This document shows positions 37,628-46,946 of a stretch of 64,000 nucleotides of DNA, piece by piece. The stretch's first letter is position 1, and each line of letters begins with the position of its first letter. The stretch spans positions 62,001-126,000 of the forward strand of contig CALWGF010000007.1 of NCBI GenBank assembly GCA_944379995.1, written 5' to 3'. Below the pieces are notes generated by a model, which did not search any database, was not told the origin of the DNA, and saw only the letters and a program-made list of their open reading frames with translations. The position numbers were made by a program, and so were the translations under genes. The DNA is from an uncultured Clostridia bacterium. Lineage in GTDB: Bacteria; Bacillota; Clostridia; Lachnospirales; Anaerotignaceae.

Positions 37628-38425
37628 ATGACATTAAAAGAAAAAGAATTAAATATTTTATTAAAAGAAGAATTAAAATTTATTAAAAAGAAACCTTCAC
37701 AATTTCTGAAAAAAGAAAAAGATTTTTTAAATAGTTTTATAGAATATAAAACTCCAGAAAAAATACAAATAACAACAGAGGCAGTTTTTCAATCAGCTTT
37801 TGAATTTATATTTGAGGAAGGTATAGATATAATAGAAAAAACATATTCTAAATATAAATTACAAAATGAATATGAAAATAATAAAAAAGAGTTTAATTTA
37901 AAAAGAAATGAAAAAGCTTTAAAAAAGTTTGATAAAACAGTAAAAACTTCAAATAATATTTCAGCTTTTTTAACAGGAGTAAAAAGTACTGCTTTAGGAA
38001 CTCTTGGAGTTGGTCTTCCAGATATACCTATATTTGTAGCAGAGATTATAAGAGTTGTTTATAGTACTGCTTTAAAGTATGGTTATTCATATGAAAATGA
38101 AAACGAAAAAATTTTTATTCTTTCAATAATTGCTTTTGCTCTTTGTGAAACTTCACAAAAACAAAAATATTCTGGAATTTGTGATAATATTGCAGAATGT
38201 ATAGAAACAGAAAAAAATATTTCTATATCATTAAAAGATATGGAATATGAAACATCACAAATATTATCAAAAACTGTTTGTGGAACAAAACTTATACAAG
38301 GAGTTATGATAGCAGGAATTTTATCATCTGCTGGAAATATTTCTATAATTAATAATGTGTCAAAAAGTGCATATTTAAAGTATAAAAAGCGTTTTATTAT
38401 GTATAAATTAGTTAATAAAAAATAA
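37628..38425 (+). CDS. EcsC-family protein
   Basis: This 265-residue protein resembles the C-terminal EcsC family found beside Ecs ABC transporters in Bacillus, though no such transporter is here. Features are a charged N-terminal half (KEKELNILLKEELKFIKKKP; long Lys/Glu helices), then STALGTLGVGLPDIPIFVAEI, a membrane-associating amphipathic part, and LIQGVMIAGILSSAGNISII near the end. The ATG at 37628 has an AAAGGGTGG SD. The upstream in-frame start at 37586 lies inside the terminator and is rejected. Molecular function is unknown. Confidence 0.75.
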   Translation: MTLKEKELNILLKEELKFIKKKPSQFLKKEKDFLNSFIEYKTPEKIQITTEAVFQSAFEFIFEEGIDIIEKTYSKYKLQNEYENNKKEFNLKRNEKALKKFDKTVKTSNNISAFLTGVKSTALGTLGVGLPDIPIFVAEIIRVVYSTALKYGYSYENENEKIFILSIIAFALCETSQKQKYSGICDNIAECIETEKNISISLKDMEYETSQILSKTVCGTKLIQGVMIAGILSSAGNISIINNVSKSAYLKYKKRFIMYKLVNKK

Positions 38426-38443
38426 CTTTTAATAAAATTTTTA

Positions 38444-38472
38444 TTGACTTTATTAATTTTAGGTCATATAAT
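38444..38472 (+). promoter_or_regulatory. Promoter of the thi operon
   Basis: TTGACT (38444-38449), 17 bases and TATAAT (38467-38472). It lies about 27 bases upstream of the TPP riboswitch. Confidence 0.8.
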
Positions 38473-38498
38473 CACATTATAAATTTAATATTTTTTAG

Positions 38499-38586
38499 AA
38501 CTGGGGAGCTGATTAAATCAGCTGAGAGTGAGGTGTTGTCCTCTTACTCATTGAACCTGTAAGGTTAGTGCCTACGTAGGGAGTTT
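38499..38586 (+). ncRNA. TPP riboswitch (THI element)
   Basis: The conserved order is present: CTGGGGAGCTG, then CTGAGAGTGAGG, a variable P3 arm, TTGAACCTGTAAGGTTAGTGCC and TACGTAGGGAGTT. The CTGAGA and ACCTG...GGTTAGTGCC parts are the pyrimidine- and pyrophosphate-sensing bulges. It precedes thiamine synthesis genes. A terminator follows at 38631, so control is by premature termination on TPP binding. Confidence 0.96.
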
Positions 38587-38630
38587 CTTTTTTTTATAAT
38601 AATAATTTTTTATTATTTTAAGATTTTTAA

Positions 38631-38667
38631 AGGCTTTTCCTATGTTTGGAAAAGTCTTTTTTATTTT
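38631..38667 (+). terminator. Riboswitch-controlled terminator
   Basis: AGGCTTTTCC and GGAAAAGTCT pair around TATGTTT, and T-rich sequence follows. It sits between the TPP aptamer and thiS. Confidence 0.85.
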
Positions 38668-38686
38668 ATATAAAGGAGTGATAATT

Positions 38687-38881
38687 TTGACTGTAAACGG
38701 AGAAGATTTACAAATAAAAGATAATATTTCATTATATGATTTTTTAAAACAACAAGGATATGACACTCTTAAAATAGCTGTTGAACTTAATGGTGATATA
38801 GTTCCTAAAAACCAATATAAAGATATTATTTTAAAAAATGAATATACAATGGAAGTTGTCAGCTTTGTTGGGGGAGGCTGA
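38687..38881 (+). CDS. thiS: Sulfur carrier protein ThiS
   Basis: This 64-residue ubiquitin-like protein carries the thiocarboxylate sulfur for the thiazole ring. It ends in the required GGG (SFVGGG). The sequence TVNGEDLQIKDNISLYDFL fits the family. The start is a TTG at 38687, six bases after AAAGGAGTG. The longer in-frame ATG start at 38642 falls within the terminator. thiF follows after 6 bases. Confidence 0.93.
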   Translation: MTVNGEDLQIKDNISLYDFLKQQGYDTLKIAVELNGDIVPKNQYKDIILKNEYTMEVVSFVGGG

Positions 38882-38887
38882 TAAATT

Positions 38888-39694
38888 ATGAATATTATTT
38901 TTAATGGCAATGAAGTTTTTGAAAAAGAAGGAATAACACTTTTAGAATTTAAACAAAAATATTTTGAAAATGCTGATGTTATTATACTTAATGGTTTTCA
39001 GACAAATGAAAATAGAGTTTTAAAAAATAATGATGTAATAACTATGCTTAAAAAAGGGGTAATGCCCTCAAAAGATGTTTTGGAATATATGATGATGTCA
39101 AGACATACTCCTTTTGTACATGAAAAAGTTAAAAAAGCAAATATTGCTATATGTGGTCTTGGAGGACTTGGTTCGAATATAGCTGTTATGCTTGCAAGAA
39201 CAGGAGTTGGAAAACTTCTACTTATAGATTTTGATGTTGTCGAACCTAGTAATTTAAACAGACAAAATTATTATATAAAGCATTTAGGTTTATATAAAAC
39301 AGAAGCATTAAAAATGCAAATTAATGACATAAATCCTTACATAGATGTTGAAATTAAAAATATTTATATTGATAAAAATAATATAGTTGAACTTTTAAAA
39401 GATTATGATATTATCTGTGAGGCTTTTGATAATCCTGTATGTAAAGCAGAACTTGTGAATACAGTTATGGAATATATGCCAAACAAAAAAATAGTTGCAT
39501 CATCTGGTATGGCAGGTTATGAAAGCTCAAATATAATAAAAACAATAAAAAAATTTAAAAATTTATATATTTGTGGTGATGGGGTATATGAAGCAGAAGA
39601 AGGGCGAGGTCTTATGGCTCCACGTGTGAATATATGTGCAAGTCATCAAGCGAATATGGTACTAAGATTAATACTCGGAATTTATGAAGTATAA
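38888..39694 (+). CDS. thiF: ThiS adenylyltransferase ThiF with N-terminal ThiS-like domain
   Basis: This 268-residue E1-like enzyme adenylates the ThiS C-terminus. Residues about 1-60 look like a ThiS fold ([20 protein letters not shown]; ending [11 protein letters not shown]) but without a C-terminal GG. Residues 75-268 are the ThiF/MoeB/E1 domain with the nucleotide-binding [39 protein letters not shown] and the conserved [12 protein letters not shown]. No CxxC zinc pairs are evident, as in the short ThiF form. Its TAA overlaps an ATG (ATAATG) of the thiG frame. Confidence 0.9.
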   Translation: MNIIFNGNEVFEKEGITLLEFKQKYFENADVIILNGFQTNENRVLKNNDVITMLKKGVMPSKDVLEYMMMSRHTPFVHEKVKKANIAICGLGGLGSNIAVMLARTGVGKLLLIDFDVVEPSNLNRQNYYIKHLGLYKTEALKMQINDINPYIDVEIKNIYIDKNNIVELLKDYDIICEAFDNPVCKAELVNTVMEYMPNKKIVASSGMAGYESSNIIKTIKKFKNLYICGDGVYEAEEGRGLMAPRVNICASHQANMVLRLILGIYEV

Positions 39695-39711
39695 TGAAAG
39701 GAATGAATATA

Positions 39712-40479
39712 ATGGAAGATAAACTTATAATAGGAAATAAGGAGTTTAGCTCAAGATTTTTTTTAGGAACAGGAAAATTTGAACTTTCAAAAATGAAAGA
39801 TGTTGTTGAAGCTTCTGGAACAGAAATGGTTACTCTTGCTATAAGACGTGCTAATATGGCAGGACAAGGAAATATAATTGATTATATACCAAAAAATGTA
39901 ACACTTTTACCAAATACATCAGGAGCAAGAACAGCAGATGAGGCAGTAAGAATTGCAAGACTTGCTAGAGAATTAGGTTGTGGAGATTTTATAAAAATTG
40001 AAGTAATAAATGATAGTAAATATCTTATGCCAGATAATGAAGAAACAGTAAAAGCAACAGAAATTCTTGCAAGTGAAGGATTTATTGTACTTCCTTATAT
40101 GTATCCAGACCTTAATTGTGCAAGAAAACTTGTTAAAGCAGGAGCAGCAGCCGTAATGCCTCTTGCTGCACCAATAGGAAGTAATAAAGGTATAAGAACA
40201 AAAGATTTTATAAAAATGCTTATTGATGAAATTGATTTACCTATTGTTGTTGATGCTGGTATAGGTGCACCATCACAAGCTTGTGAAGCTATGGAAATAG
40301 GGGCAGCCGCAGTACTTGCAAATACTGCTGTTGCAACAGCAGGAGATGTTGTTGAAATGGCAAAAGCGTTTAAAATGGCAGTTGAGGCAGGAAGAAAAGC
40401 ATATATTTCAGGTCTTGGACGTGTTCTTGAATATGAAGGGGAAGCCTCATCACCTCTTACAGGATTTTTGGAGGTGTGA
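39712..40479 (+). CDS. thiG: Thiazole synthase ThiG
   Basis: This ~255-residue TIM-barrel enzyme condenses deoxyxylulose phosphate, dehydroglycine and ThiS sulfur to the thiazole. [76 protein letters not shown] and [20 protein letters not shown] are all family motifs, and the Schiff-base lysine is in the IKIEVI strand. I placed the start at 39712, nine bases after AAAGGA. ATGs at 39694 (overlapping the thiF stop) and 39703 are also in frame. Confidence 0.95.
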   Translation: MEDKLIIGNKEFSSRFFLGTGKFELSKMKDVVEASGTEMVTLAIRRANMAGQGNIIDYIPKNVTLLPNTSGARTADEAVRIARLARELGCGDFIKIEVINDSKYLMPDNEETVKATEILASEGFIVLPYMYPDLNCARKLVKAGAAAVMPLAAPIGSNKGIRTKDFIKMLIDEIDLPIVVDAGIGAPSQACEAMEIGAAAVLANTAVATAGDVVEMAKAFKMAVEAGRKAYISGLGRVLEYEGEASSPLTGFLEV

Positions 40480-40484
40480 AAATT

Positions 40485-41588
40485 ATGGAAAAAACTATAA
40501 TGGAACAAGTACTTGAAAAATATGAAAAATATGATTTTGATAAATTTACAGAATTAGATGTTGAAAAGGCTTTAGCTAAAGACCATATTGATGAAAAAGA
40601 TTTTGCAGCACTTCTTTCACCTGTTGCAATAAAATATCTTGAACAAATGGCACAAAAGGCTAAAAAAGAAACTAGAAGACAGTTTGGTAACAGTATAACT
40701 CTTTTTACACCTTTATATATTGCAAACTATTGTGTAAATAATTGTGTATATTGTGGTTTTAATTGTAAAAATAAAATAACAAGAGGAAAACTTACACTTG
40801 AAGAAATAGATAAAGAATTTCAAGCAATAGCAAAAACAGGACTTAAAGAAATTCTTATACTTACAGGAGAATCAAAACATCATTCAAGTGTTGAATATAT
40901 AGGAGAAGCTGTTGAACTTGCCAAAAAATATTTTTCTACAATAGGTATAGAAGTATATCCTATGGACGCTGATGAATATGAATATATACATAAAAAAGGT
41001 GCAGACTTTGTAAGTGTTTATCAAGAAACTTATAATACAGTTAAGTATGATGAAGTTCATCTCAGCGGTCCTAAAAAAGTTTATGAATATAGATTTAATG
41101 CACAGGAAAGAGCTATACAAGGTGGAATGAGAGGAGTAGGCTTTGGAGCATTACTTGGACTTGATAATTTTAGAAAAGATGCATTTGCAACAGGTATGCA
41201 TGCTTCATTAATACAGAAAAAATATCCTCATGCAGAAATATCATTCTCTGTACCTAGATTAAGACCTTATATAAATAATTATGAAAATAATTCTAAAGAT
41301 GTACATGAACCACAACTTTTGCAGGTTATGTGTGCATTAAGACTTTTTGTTCCTTTTGCAGGTATGACAATATCCACAAGAGAAAGACAAGGTTTTAGAG
41401 ATAATGTAATAGGTTTAGTTGCTACAAAAATTTCAGCTGGTGTAAGTGTTGGTGTTGGTGGCCATGCAGAAGAAGAAAAGGGCGATGAGCAGTTTGAAAT
41501 TTCTGACCCAAGAAGTGTTGATGAAGTTATTTCTGCAATAAAAAGCCATGGACTTCAACCTGTATATACTGATTATGTAAGGGTATAA
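40485..41588 (+). CDS. thiH: 2-iminoacetate synthase ThiH (radical SAM)
   Basis: This 367-residue radical SAM enzyme cleaves tyrosine to dehydroglycine for thiazole synthesis in anaerobes. The cluster motif is CVNNCVYCGFNC (CxxxCxxC). Also present are ILILTGESKHHSSVEYIGEA, EVYPMDADEYEYIHKKGADF, SVYQETYNTVKYDEVHLSGP and the C-terminal ISTRERQGFRDNVI. The ATG at 40485 follows GGAGGTG; the GTG three codons upstream is less likely. It is cotranscribed with thiG (5 bases apart). Confidence 0.95.
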   Translation: MEKTIMEQVLEKYEKYDFDKFTELDVEKALAKDHIDEKDFAALLSPVAIKYLEQMAQKAKKETRRQFGNSITLFTPLYIANYCVNNCVYCGFNCKNKITRGKLTLEEIDKEFQAIAKTGLKEILILTGESKHHSSVEYIGEAVELAKKYFSTIGIEVYPMDADEYEYIHKKGADFVSVYQETYNTVKYDEVHLSGPKKVYEYRFNAQERAIQGGMRGVGFGALLGLDNFRKDAFATGMHASLIQKKYPHAEISFSVPRLRPYINNYENNSKDVHEPQLLQVMCALRLFVPFAGMTISTRERQGFRDNVIGLVATKISAGVSVGVGGHAEEEKGDEQFEISDPRSVDEVISAIKSHGLQPVYTDYVRV

Positions 41589-41600
41589 GGAAGTGATTTT

Positions 41601-42212
41601 ATGATTATATCCGTTTCACAAAAAAGTATTTCAAATGGTGATTTTTTTGAAAGAGTAGAAAAAATAGCAAAAGCACAGCCGGATTTTTTTATACTTAGAG
41701 AAAAAGATATAAATATTGATGAATATAATACTTTAGCAAAAAAATGTTTTGAAATATGTAAAAAATATAATACAAAACTTTCTATAAATACTAATATCCA
41801 ATCAGCAATAGAAATTGGTATTAAAAATATACATTTACCTTTTTCATTATTTTGTGAAAAAAGAAATGAATTAAATTATTTTGAAAATATAGGTGTATCT
41901 GTACATAGTAAGGAAGAAGCTATAAAAGCAGAAGAACTTAATGCTACATATATTATAGCAGGTCATATATATAATACAGATTGTAAAAAAGGTATTGAGG
42001 GTAGAGGACTTAAATATTTAGAAGAAATATGTAATAATGTTTCCATACCAGTTTATGGAATTGGTGGAATAAGTATTGAAAAAATACCAGAAGTCATAAA
42101 AACAGGAGCATATGGCGTTGCTGTTATGTCAGAATTTATGAAATGTGAAAATCCATATGAAAAAATAATTGAATATAAAAATATTTTAAATAAAAATAGT
42201 AATAAAATTTGA
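41601..42212 (+). CDS. ThiE/TenI-like thiamine phosphate synthase family protein
   Basis: This 203-residue TIM-barrel protein matches the ThiE/TenI pattern: FFILREKDINIDEYNTLAKK, KLSINTNIQSAIEIGIKNIH, IGVSVHSKEEAIKAEELNAT, YIIAGHIYNTDCKKGIEGRG, IPVYGIGGISIEKIPEVIKT and GVAVMSEFM. TenI-like thiazole tautomerases and ThiE share this fold. The HIYNTDCKKGIEGRG loop is closer to TenI (FxTxCKxGxxGRG) than to classical ThiE, so a tautomerase role is plausible. It is the last gene of the riboswitch-controlled operon, 12 bases after thiH. Confidence 0.85.
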   Translation: MIISVSQKSISNGDFFERVEKIAKAQPDFFILREKDINIDEYNTLAKKCFEICKKYNTKLSINTNIQSAIEIGIKNIHLPFSLFCEKRNELNYFENIGVSVHSKEEAIKAEELNATYIIAGHIYNTDCKKGIEGRGLKYLEEICNNVSIPVYGIGGISIEKIPEVIKTGAYGVAVMSEFMKCENPYEKIIEYKNILNKNSNKI

Positions 42213-42256
42213 TTTTACTATTGAAATAATTTTATATTTAACCTAATATAGTATAT

Positions 42257-42299
42257 ATTACACTTTAAACTGTTACAGTTTAAAGTGTAATATTTTGTT
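42257..42299. terminator. Long perfect hairpin after the thi operon
   Basis: ATTACACTTTAAACTG-TTA-CAGTTTAAAGTGTAAT is a 16-bp perfect stem. A weak ATTTTGTT tail makes it a terminator of moderate quality. Confidence 0.65.
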
Positions 42300-42327
42300 A
42301 TTATAAAAATGATATGGAGGTTTTTTG

Positions 42328-43653
42328 ATGAGTAACAGCAATGGCTCAATAAATGGACAATTTGGAAGTAAGCTGGGATTTATACTTGCATCTGTTGGTT
42401 CGGCAGTAGGTATGGGCAATATATGGATGTTCCCTTACAGAGTTGGTCAATATGGTGGTGCTACATTCCTTTTGATTTATTTTTTCTTTGTAGCATTATT
42501 TGGTTGGGTTGGACTTTCTGGAGAATTTGCTTTTGGTCGTCTTACTGGAACAGGTCCAATAGGTTCATATGACTATGCTATGAAATCAAAGGGGAAAAAT
42601 GGAGGTAAAATTTTAGGAGCAATACCTCTTTTTGGTTCTCTTGGAATTGCAATAGGATATGCAATAATAGTTGGTTGGGTATTAAGATTTGCTGTTGGTT
42701 CTGGAACAGGAGCTATGATGGCAAAAGATTCAACAGTATATTTTAGTGAAATAACAGGGGCTTTTGGAAGTATACCTTGGCATTTATGTGTAGTACTTAT
42801 GACAATAATATTTCTTATTGGTGGAGTTACAAAAGGTATTGAAAAAATAAATAAATTTATGATGCCTGCATTTTTTGTGCTTTTTGTTATTATTGCAATA
42901 AGAGTTGCTTTTTTACCAGGAGCAATAGAAGGTTATAAATATTTACTTATACCAAAATGGGAATATGTTTTAAATCCTGAAACTTGGATAATGGCAATGG
43001 GACAAGCCTTTTTCTCTCTTTCAATAACAGGTTCTGGTATGATTATATATGGAAGTTATTTAAGTAAATCAGAAGATATAGTTCATTCAGCATTAATAAC
43101 AGCTTTACTTGATACTTGTGCAGCACTTATATCAGGATTTGCAGTAATACCAGCTGTATTTGCATTTGGACTTGACCCTGCGTCAGGACCACCGCTTATA
43201 TTTATAACACTTCCTAAAGTTTTTGGACAAATGCCAATGGGAGAACTTTTTGGTTGTATGTTCTTTGTATCTGTACTTTTTGCAGGTCTTACATCACTTA
43301 TGAATATGTTTGAAGTTTGTTCTGAAGCGGCACAAACTCATATAAAATTAAAGAGAAATCATGCAGTTTTTATAGTAGGATTAATTGTTTTTGTAGTAGG
43401 TTTATTTATTGAATATGAACCATACATGGGTAAATGGATGGATATTATAACAATATATATTGTACCTATTGGAGCAGTACTTTGTTCAACAATGATTTAT
43501 TGGGTTCTTGGTACAAAGAAAATAGGTGATGAACTTGCTATTGGTGCAAAAAAACATGTTGGAAATATATTCTGTTTTACAGCTAAATACATATACGTAT
43601 TTCTTGCAGCAGCAGTTGTTGTATTAAGTTTTGTATATAAAGGGATAGGTTAA
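42328..43653 (+). CDS. Sodium:neurotransmitter symporter (SNF) family transporter
   Basis: This 441-residue membrane protein of the LeuT/NSS family couples sodium to uptake of an amino acid or amine. The first segment has the family motif GSKLGFILASVGSAVGMGNI followed by WMFPYRVGQYGGATFLLIYF. Later segments include PAFFVLFVIIAIRV and AMGQAFFSLSITGSGMIIYG, the unwound TM6 region. About 11 membrane segments are visible, as in bacterial members. The ATG at 42328 has TGGAGG seven bases upstream. It is monocistronic, and the substrate is unknown. Confidence 0.92.
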   Translation: MSNSNGSINGQFGSKLGFILASVGSAVGMGNIWMFPYRVGQYGGATFLLIYFFFVALFGWVGLSGEFAFGRLTGTGPIGSYDYAMKSKGKNGGKILGAIPLFGSLGIAIGYAIIVGWVLRFAVGSGTGAMMAKDSTVYFSEITGAFGSIPWHLCVVLMTIIFLIGGVTKGIEKINKFMMPAFFVLFVIIAIRVAFLPGAIEGYKYLLIPKWEYVLNPETWIMAMGQAFFSLSITGSGMIIYGSYLSKSEDIVHSALITALLDTCAALISGFAVIPAVFAFGLDPASGPPLIFITLPKVFGQMPMGELFGCMFFVSVLFAGLTSLMNMFEVCSEAAQTHIKLKRNHAVFIVGLIVFVVGLFIEYEPYMGKWMDIITIYIVPIGAVLCSTMIYWVLGTKKIGDELAIGAKKHVGNIFCFTAKYIYVFLAAAVVVLSFVYKGIG

Positions 43654-43657
43654 AAAT

Positions 43658-43699
43658 AAAAAAGTTTCGAAATTTTTATAAAATTTCGAAACTTTTTTT
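43658..43699. terminator. Bidirectional intrinsic terminator
   Basis: AAAGTTTCGAAATTT and AAATTTCGAAACTTT flank TTATA. It is shared by the transporter and the convergent cls gene. Confidence 0.92.
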
Positions 43700-43702
43700 G
43701 TT

Positions 43703-45226
43703 TTACATAAGAGGAGCAAATATTCTAAGTATTGCTCTTGCAAGTTTTGTTGGTAAAGATATATTTGTACAAAATTCAGAAGTTATAGGGGTACATATTT
43801 TTAAAGTATCAATATAATCTTTTTTAATGTCATTAAGACAATTTGCATTATATATAAATGTACCACATTCAAAATGATGATATAAACTTCTATAATCAAG
43901 ATTTATTGTACCTACAACACCCATAATGTCATCAGCAACAAATGTTTTTGAGTGTATAAATCCTGGAGTATACTCATATATTTTTACACCAGCATCGATA
44001 AGTACAGAATAATATGCTCTTGTAATAAGATGAACAAATTTTTTATCAGGTACATGTGGTGTAACAATTCTTACATCTACACCTCTTTTTGCAGCCATTG
44101 TAAGAGCTGTAACCGTTTCATGGTCAACTATAAGATATGGTGTATTAATATAAACATATTTACAGGCAGTATTTATTATATTTATATATACTGTTTCTGA
44201 TACAAGTTCATTATCTAGAGGTGAGTCCATAAATGGTTGTATAAATCCGTCTGTTTTATTATCTGTTTTATATCTAAATTTTTTAAAGTCAGTATCTTCA
44301 TTTCTATAAAAATTCCAACTTTGAAGGAACATAAGTGTATATCCCCAAACAGCCTCACCTTTAACCATTATAGCAGCATCTTTCCAATGACCATGTTTTT
44401 CATATTCATTTATATATTCATCTGCAAGGTTTATACCACCATTAAATGCAACTTTTCCATCAATTACAGTTATTTTTCTATGGTCTCTATGATTTACAGC
44501 TCTTGATATTTTAGGTGTAAATGGATTGAATATCTCACATTTTATACCTAGACTTTCAAGTTTTTTATTATATTTATATGGAAGGGTGCCTATACAACCA
44601 AGGTCATCAAACATAACTCGTACATCAAGTCCTGCATTTGCTTTTTCTATGAGTATATCAAGTATACTGTTCCACATTTTGCCTTCTTCGATTATAAAAT
44701 ATTCCATAAATATAAACTTTTCGGCTTTTTTTAGTTCTTTAAGCATATATTCAAATTTTATTTCACCAGGAGAAAGATATGTAGTTTCAGTATTTTTAAA
44801 TGGAGAAAGCCAAGAATAATTATATATGTATCTAGAAATATTTGAAATTGCTAAATTCTCATTAGCTATTTCATTTATAGTATCATCATTTTGCTCTGCA
44901 TTTTCTATAAATTTATTATTGGATTTTTCCATTTTAATGCGATAAGATTTTCTGTGTCTGTGTTTTCCGAATATTATATAAAATATAGCACCAAATACAG
45001 GAAAAAGTAATATAAGAACAATCCAAGGTAATTTTGTAGATGGATTTGAATTATTATTTATAATCCATAATACTATAATTATGCTTATAAAGGTAAATAA
45101 TGCTTGAAAATAATAAGAATAAATAGTTAAATTCCATAACATAGAATAAATTATAATAAGTTGTATAAGTATAGATAAACCTATTATAAATAGTCTACCG
45201 GTTAAAAGTTTTATTATTTGTTTCAT
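43703..45226 (-). CDS. cls: Cardiolipin synthase (PLD family)
   Basis: This 507-residue membrane enzyme joins phosphatidylglycerol molecules to cardiolipin. Two N-terminal membrane segments (about residues 10-60, including LPWIVLILLFPVFGAIFYII) are followed by two phospholipase D catalytic motifs. These are NHRDHRKITVIDGKVAFNGG and GFIHSKTFVADDIMGVVGTI. Between them are GINLADEYINEYEKHGHWKD and VRIVTPHVPDKK. Length is typical of Firmicute Cls. It is a single gene on the minus strand, with an NhaC antiporter gene upstream across a terminator. Confidence 0.95.
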   Translation of the reverse strand: MKQIIKLLTGRLFIIGLSILIQLIIIYSMLWNLTIYSYYFQALFTFISIIIVLWIINNNSNPSTKLPWIVLILLFPVFGAIFYIIFGKHRHRKSYRIKMEKSNNKFIENAEQNDDTINEIANENLAISNISRYIYNYSWLSPFKNTETTYLSPGEIKFEYMLKELKKAEKFIFMEYFIIEEGKMWNSILDILIEKANAGLDVRVMFDDLGCIGTLPYKYNKKLESLGIKCEIFNPFTPKISRAVNHRDHRKITVIDGKVAFNGGINLADEYINEYEKHGHWKDAAIMVKGEAVWGYTLMFLQSWNFYRNEDTDFKKFRYKTDNKTDGFIQPFMDSPLDNELVSETVYINIINTACKYVYINTPYLIVDHETVTALTMAAKRGVDVRIVTPHVPDKKFVHLITRAYYSVLIDAGVKIYEYTPGFIHSKTFVADDIMGVVGTINLDYRSLYHHFECGTFIYNANCLNDIKKDYIDTLKICTPITSEFCTNISLPTKLARAILRIFAPLM

Positions 45227-45254
45227 ATAAAATTCACCAGCCTCACATATTAAA

Positions 45255-45287
45255 AAATAAAACGCAGGAATATTCCTGCGTTTTTTG
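45255..45287. terminator. Bidirectional intrinsic terminator
   Basis: AAAACGCAGGAA and TTCCTGCGTTTT form the stem. It mainly ends the antiporter transcript on the minus strand. Confidence 0.88.
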
Positions 45288-46850
45288 TTATTCTTTTATA
45301 CCAAGTTTTTTGTCTGATGCTCTATGAAGTACAACAAGTAAAATAATAAGAAGTATAAATGATGTTCCTAATGAAAGTATAAGACTCTTTGTTATACCAG
45401 CCACTATATAACCTACAAGACAACAAGCACCAACAAGTACAGCATATGGAATTTGTGTTGATACATGGTCTATATGGTTACAAGAAGCACCAGCTGATGA
45501 AAGTATTGTTGTATCTGATATAGGAGAGCAATGGTCACCTAAAACAGAACCTGCAAGTGTTGCTGCAAGAGAAATAATTGTAAGTTCAGGAGCAACTTTT
45601 GCACAAACCTCAGCAATAATAGGTATAAGTATACCAAATGTACCCCAAGATGTTCCCATAGAGAAGCTCAAACAACCAGCAACAACAAATATTATTGCAG
45701 GAATAAGCATTGTAGGCATATTTGAATGAGCAACTACATTACCTACATATGTTCCAGTGCATAAAAGGTCACGACATACACCGCTTATTGTCCAAGCAAG
45801 TGTAAGTATTATTATAGCACCACACATTGATTTTACACCTTCGCCAATACCTTCCATAAATTCTCTGAAACTAAGAACTTTTCTAGGTACAAATAATAAA
45901 AATGCAACTATAAGAGAAGCAAAACTACTAAGTGCAAGAGCAGGACCAGCATTTGTATTACCAAAACCTTCTGCTATTGTCATACCACCTTCAAAATATC
46001 CTCCAACATAAAGCATAGATAATATAGAGAATATTATAAGAGCAAAAATAGGTATTAAAAGGTCAAAAACACGTCCTTTTTCAGATATTCTAAGATTACT
46101 CATTTCGTCAGCCATAGTAGAAACTCTAGAACCATTTTGAATAAAATCAAGGTCACCAGTTTCTTTTGCATGGTGTTCAAATTTTTCCATTAAACCAAAG
46201 TCAAGTTGTGTGCAAGAAAGTATAATTATCATTGCTATTGTAAGTAAAGCATAGAAATTAAATGGTATTGATTGTATAAATGATTCCATACCATTAAGAC
46301 CAGTATCAGACATTTGTGATATAACAGAAGCAGCCCAAGATGATACAGGTGCAATAATACATACAGGAGCTGCTGTTGCATCTATTAAATAAGCAAGCTT
46401 TGCATGTGATATTCTGTGCTTGTCTGTAACAGGACGCATAACAGTACCAACTGTAAGACAATTAAAATAGTCGTCAATGAATATTAAAGCACCAAGAGCG
46501 GAAGTTGCCAAAGATGCTCCAACACGAGTTCTGATTTTTGTACTAGCCCAGTTTCCATATGCCCTTGAACCACCAGCTTTTGTTATGACGACAACAAGAG
46601 CACCAAGCATTGCAAGGAATAAAACAATCGCTGTATTATCAGCAAGTTTCTGAGCCATAAGTGTCATTGCTACATCAGCTGTTTTTACGGATACATTTAT
46701 AAGTCCTGTTGTTGTATGAGTAGCATAAATAAATGTACCTGAAATAATACCAATTATAAGAGATGATATTACTTCTTTTGTAGCAAGAGCAAGACCAATA
46801 GCTATAATTGGAGGAAGAAGAGAAAGTATCCCTACATTAATTCCTTCCAT
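45288..46850 (-). CDS. NhaC-family Na+/H+ antiporter-like transporter
   Basis: This 520-residue protein has about 12 membrane segments. It starts LSLLPPIIAIGLALATKEVI. Conserved stretches are GSRAYGNWASTKIRTRVGAS, LGALIFIDDYFNCLTVGTVM with paired acidic residues inside the membrane, SWGTFGILIPIIAEVC and GSVLGDHCSPISDTTILSSA. These fit the NhaC/YuiF-type antiporters and related amino-acid antiporters. The exact substrate pair cannot be told from sequence. It is monocistronic. Confidence 0.88.
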   Translation of the reverse strand: MEGINVGILSLLPPIIAIGLALATKEVISSLIIGIISGTFIYATHTTTGLINVSVKTADVAMTLMAQKLADNTAIVLFLAMLGALVVVITKAGGSRAYGNWASTKIRTRVGASLATSALGALIFIDDYFNCLTVGTVMRPVTDKHRISHAKLAYLIDATAAPVCIIAPVSSWAASVISQMSDTGLNGMESFIQSIPFNFYALLTIAMIIILSCTQLDFGLMEKFEHHAKETGDLDFIQNGSRVSTMADEMSNLRISEKGRVFDLLIPIFALIIFSILSMLYVGGYFEGGMTIAEGFGNTNAGPALALSSFASLIVAFLLFVPRKVLSFREFMEGIGEGVKSMCGAIIILTLAWTISGVCRDLLCTGTYVGNVVAHSNMPTMLIPAIIFVVAGCLSFSMGTSWGTFGILIPIIAEVCAKVAPELTIISLAATLAGSVLGDHCSPISDTTILSSAGASCNHIDHVSTQIPYAVLVGACCLVGYIVAGITKSLILSLGTSFILLIILLVVLHRASDKKLGIKE

Positions 46851-46946
46851 AAATACACCCCTTTGTTATATTTTTGTGTGTTAAAAAACAAAATTATATA
46901 TATAATATCATAAAATATTATTATATTCAATTTATTTCTTAAATTA

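Noticed and set aside
42257-42291. 16-bp perfect inverted repeat as an insertion-sequence end or operator
   Set aside because: It lies directly after the thi operon with no transposase or second copy in the window; a terminator-type hairpin is the simpler reading.
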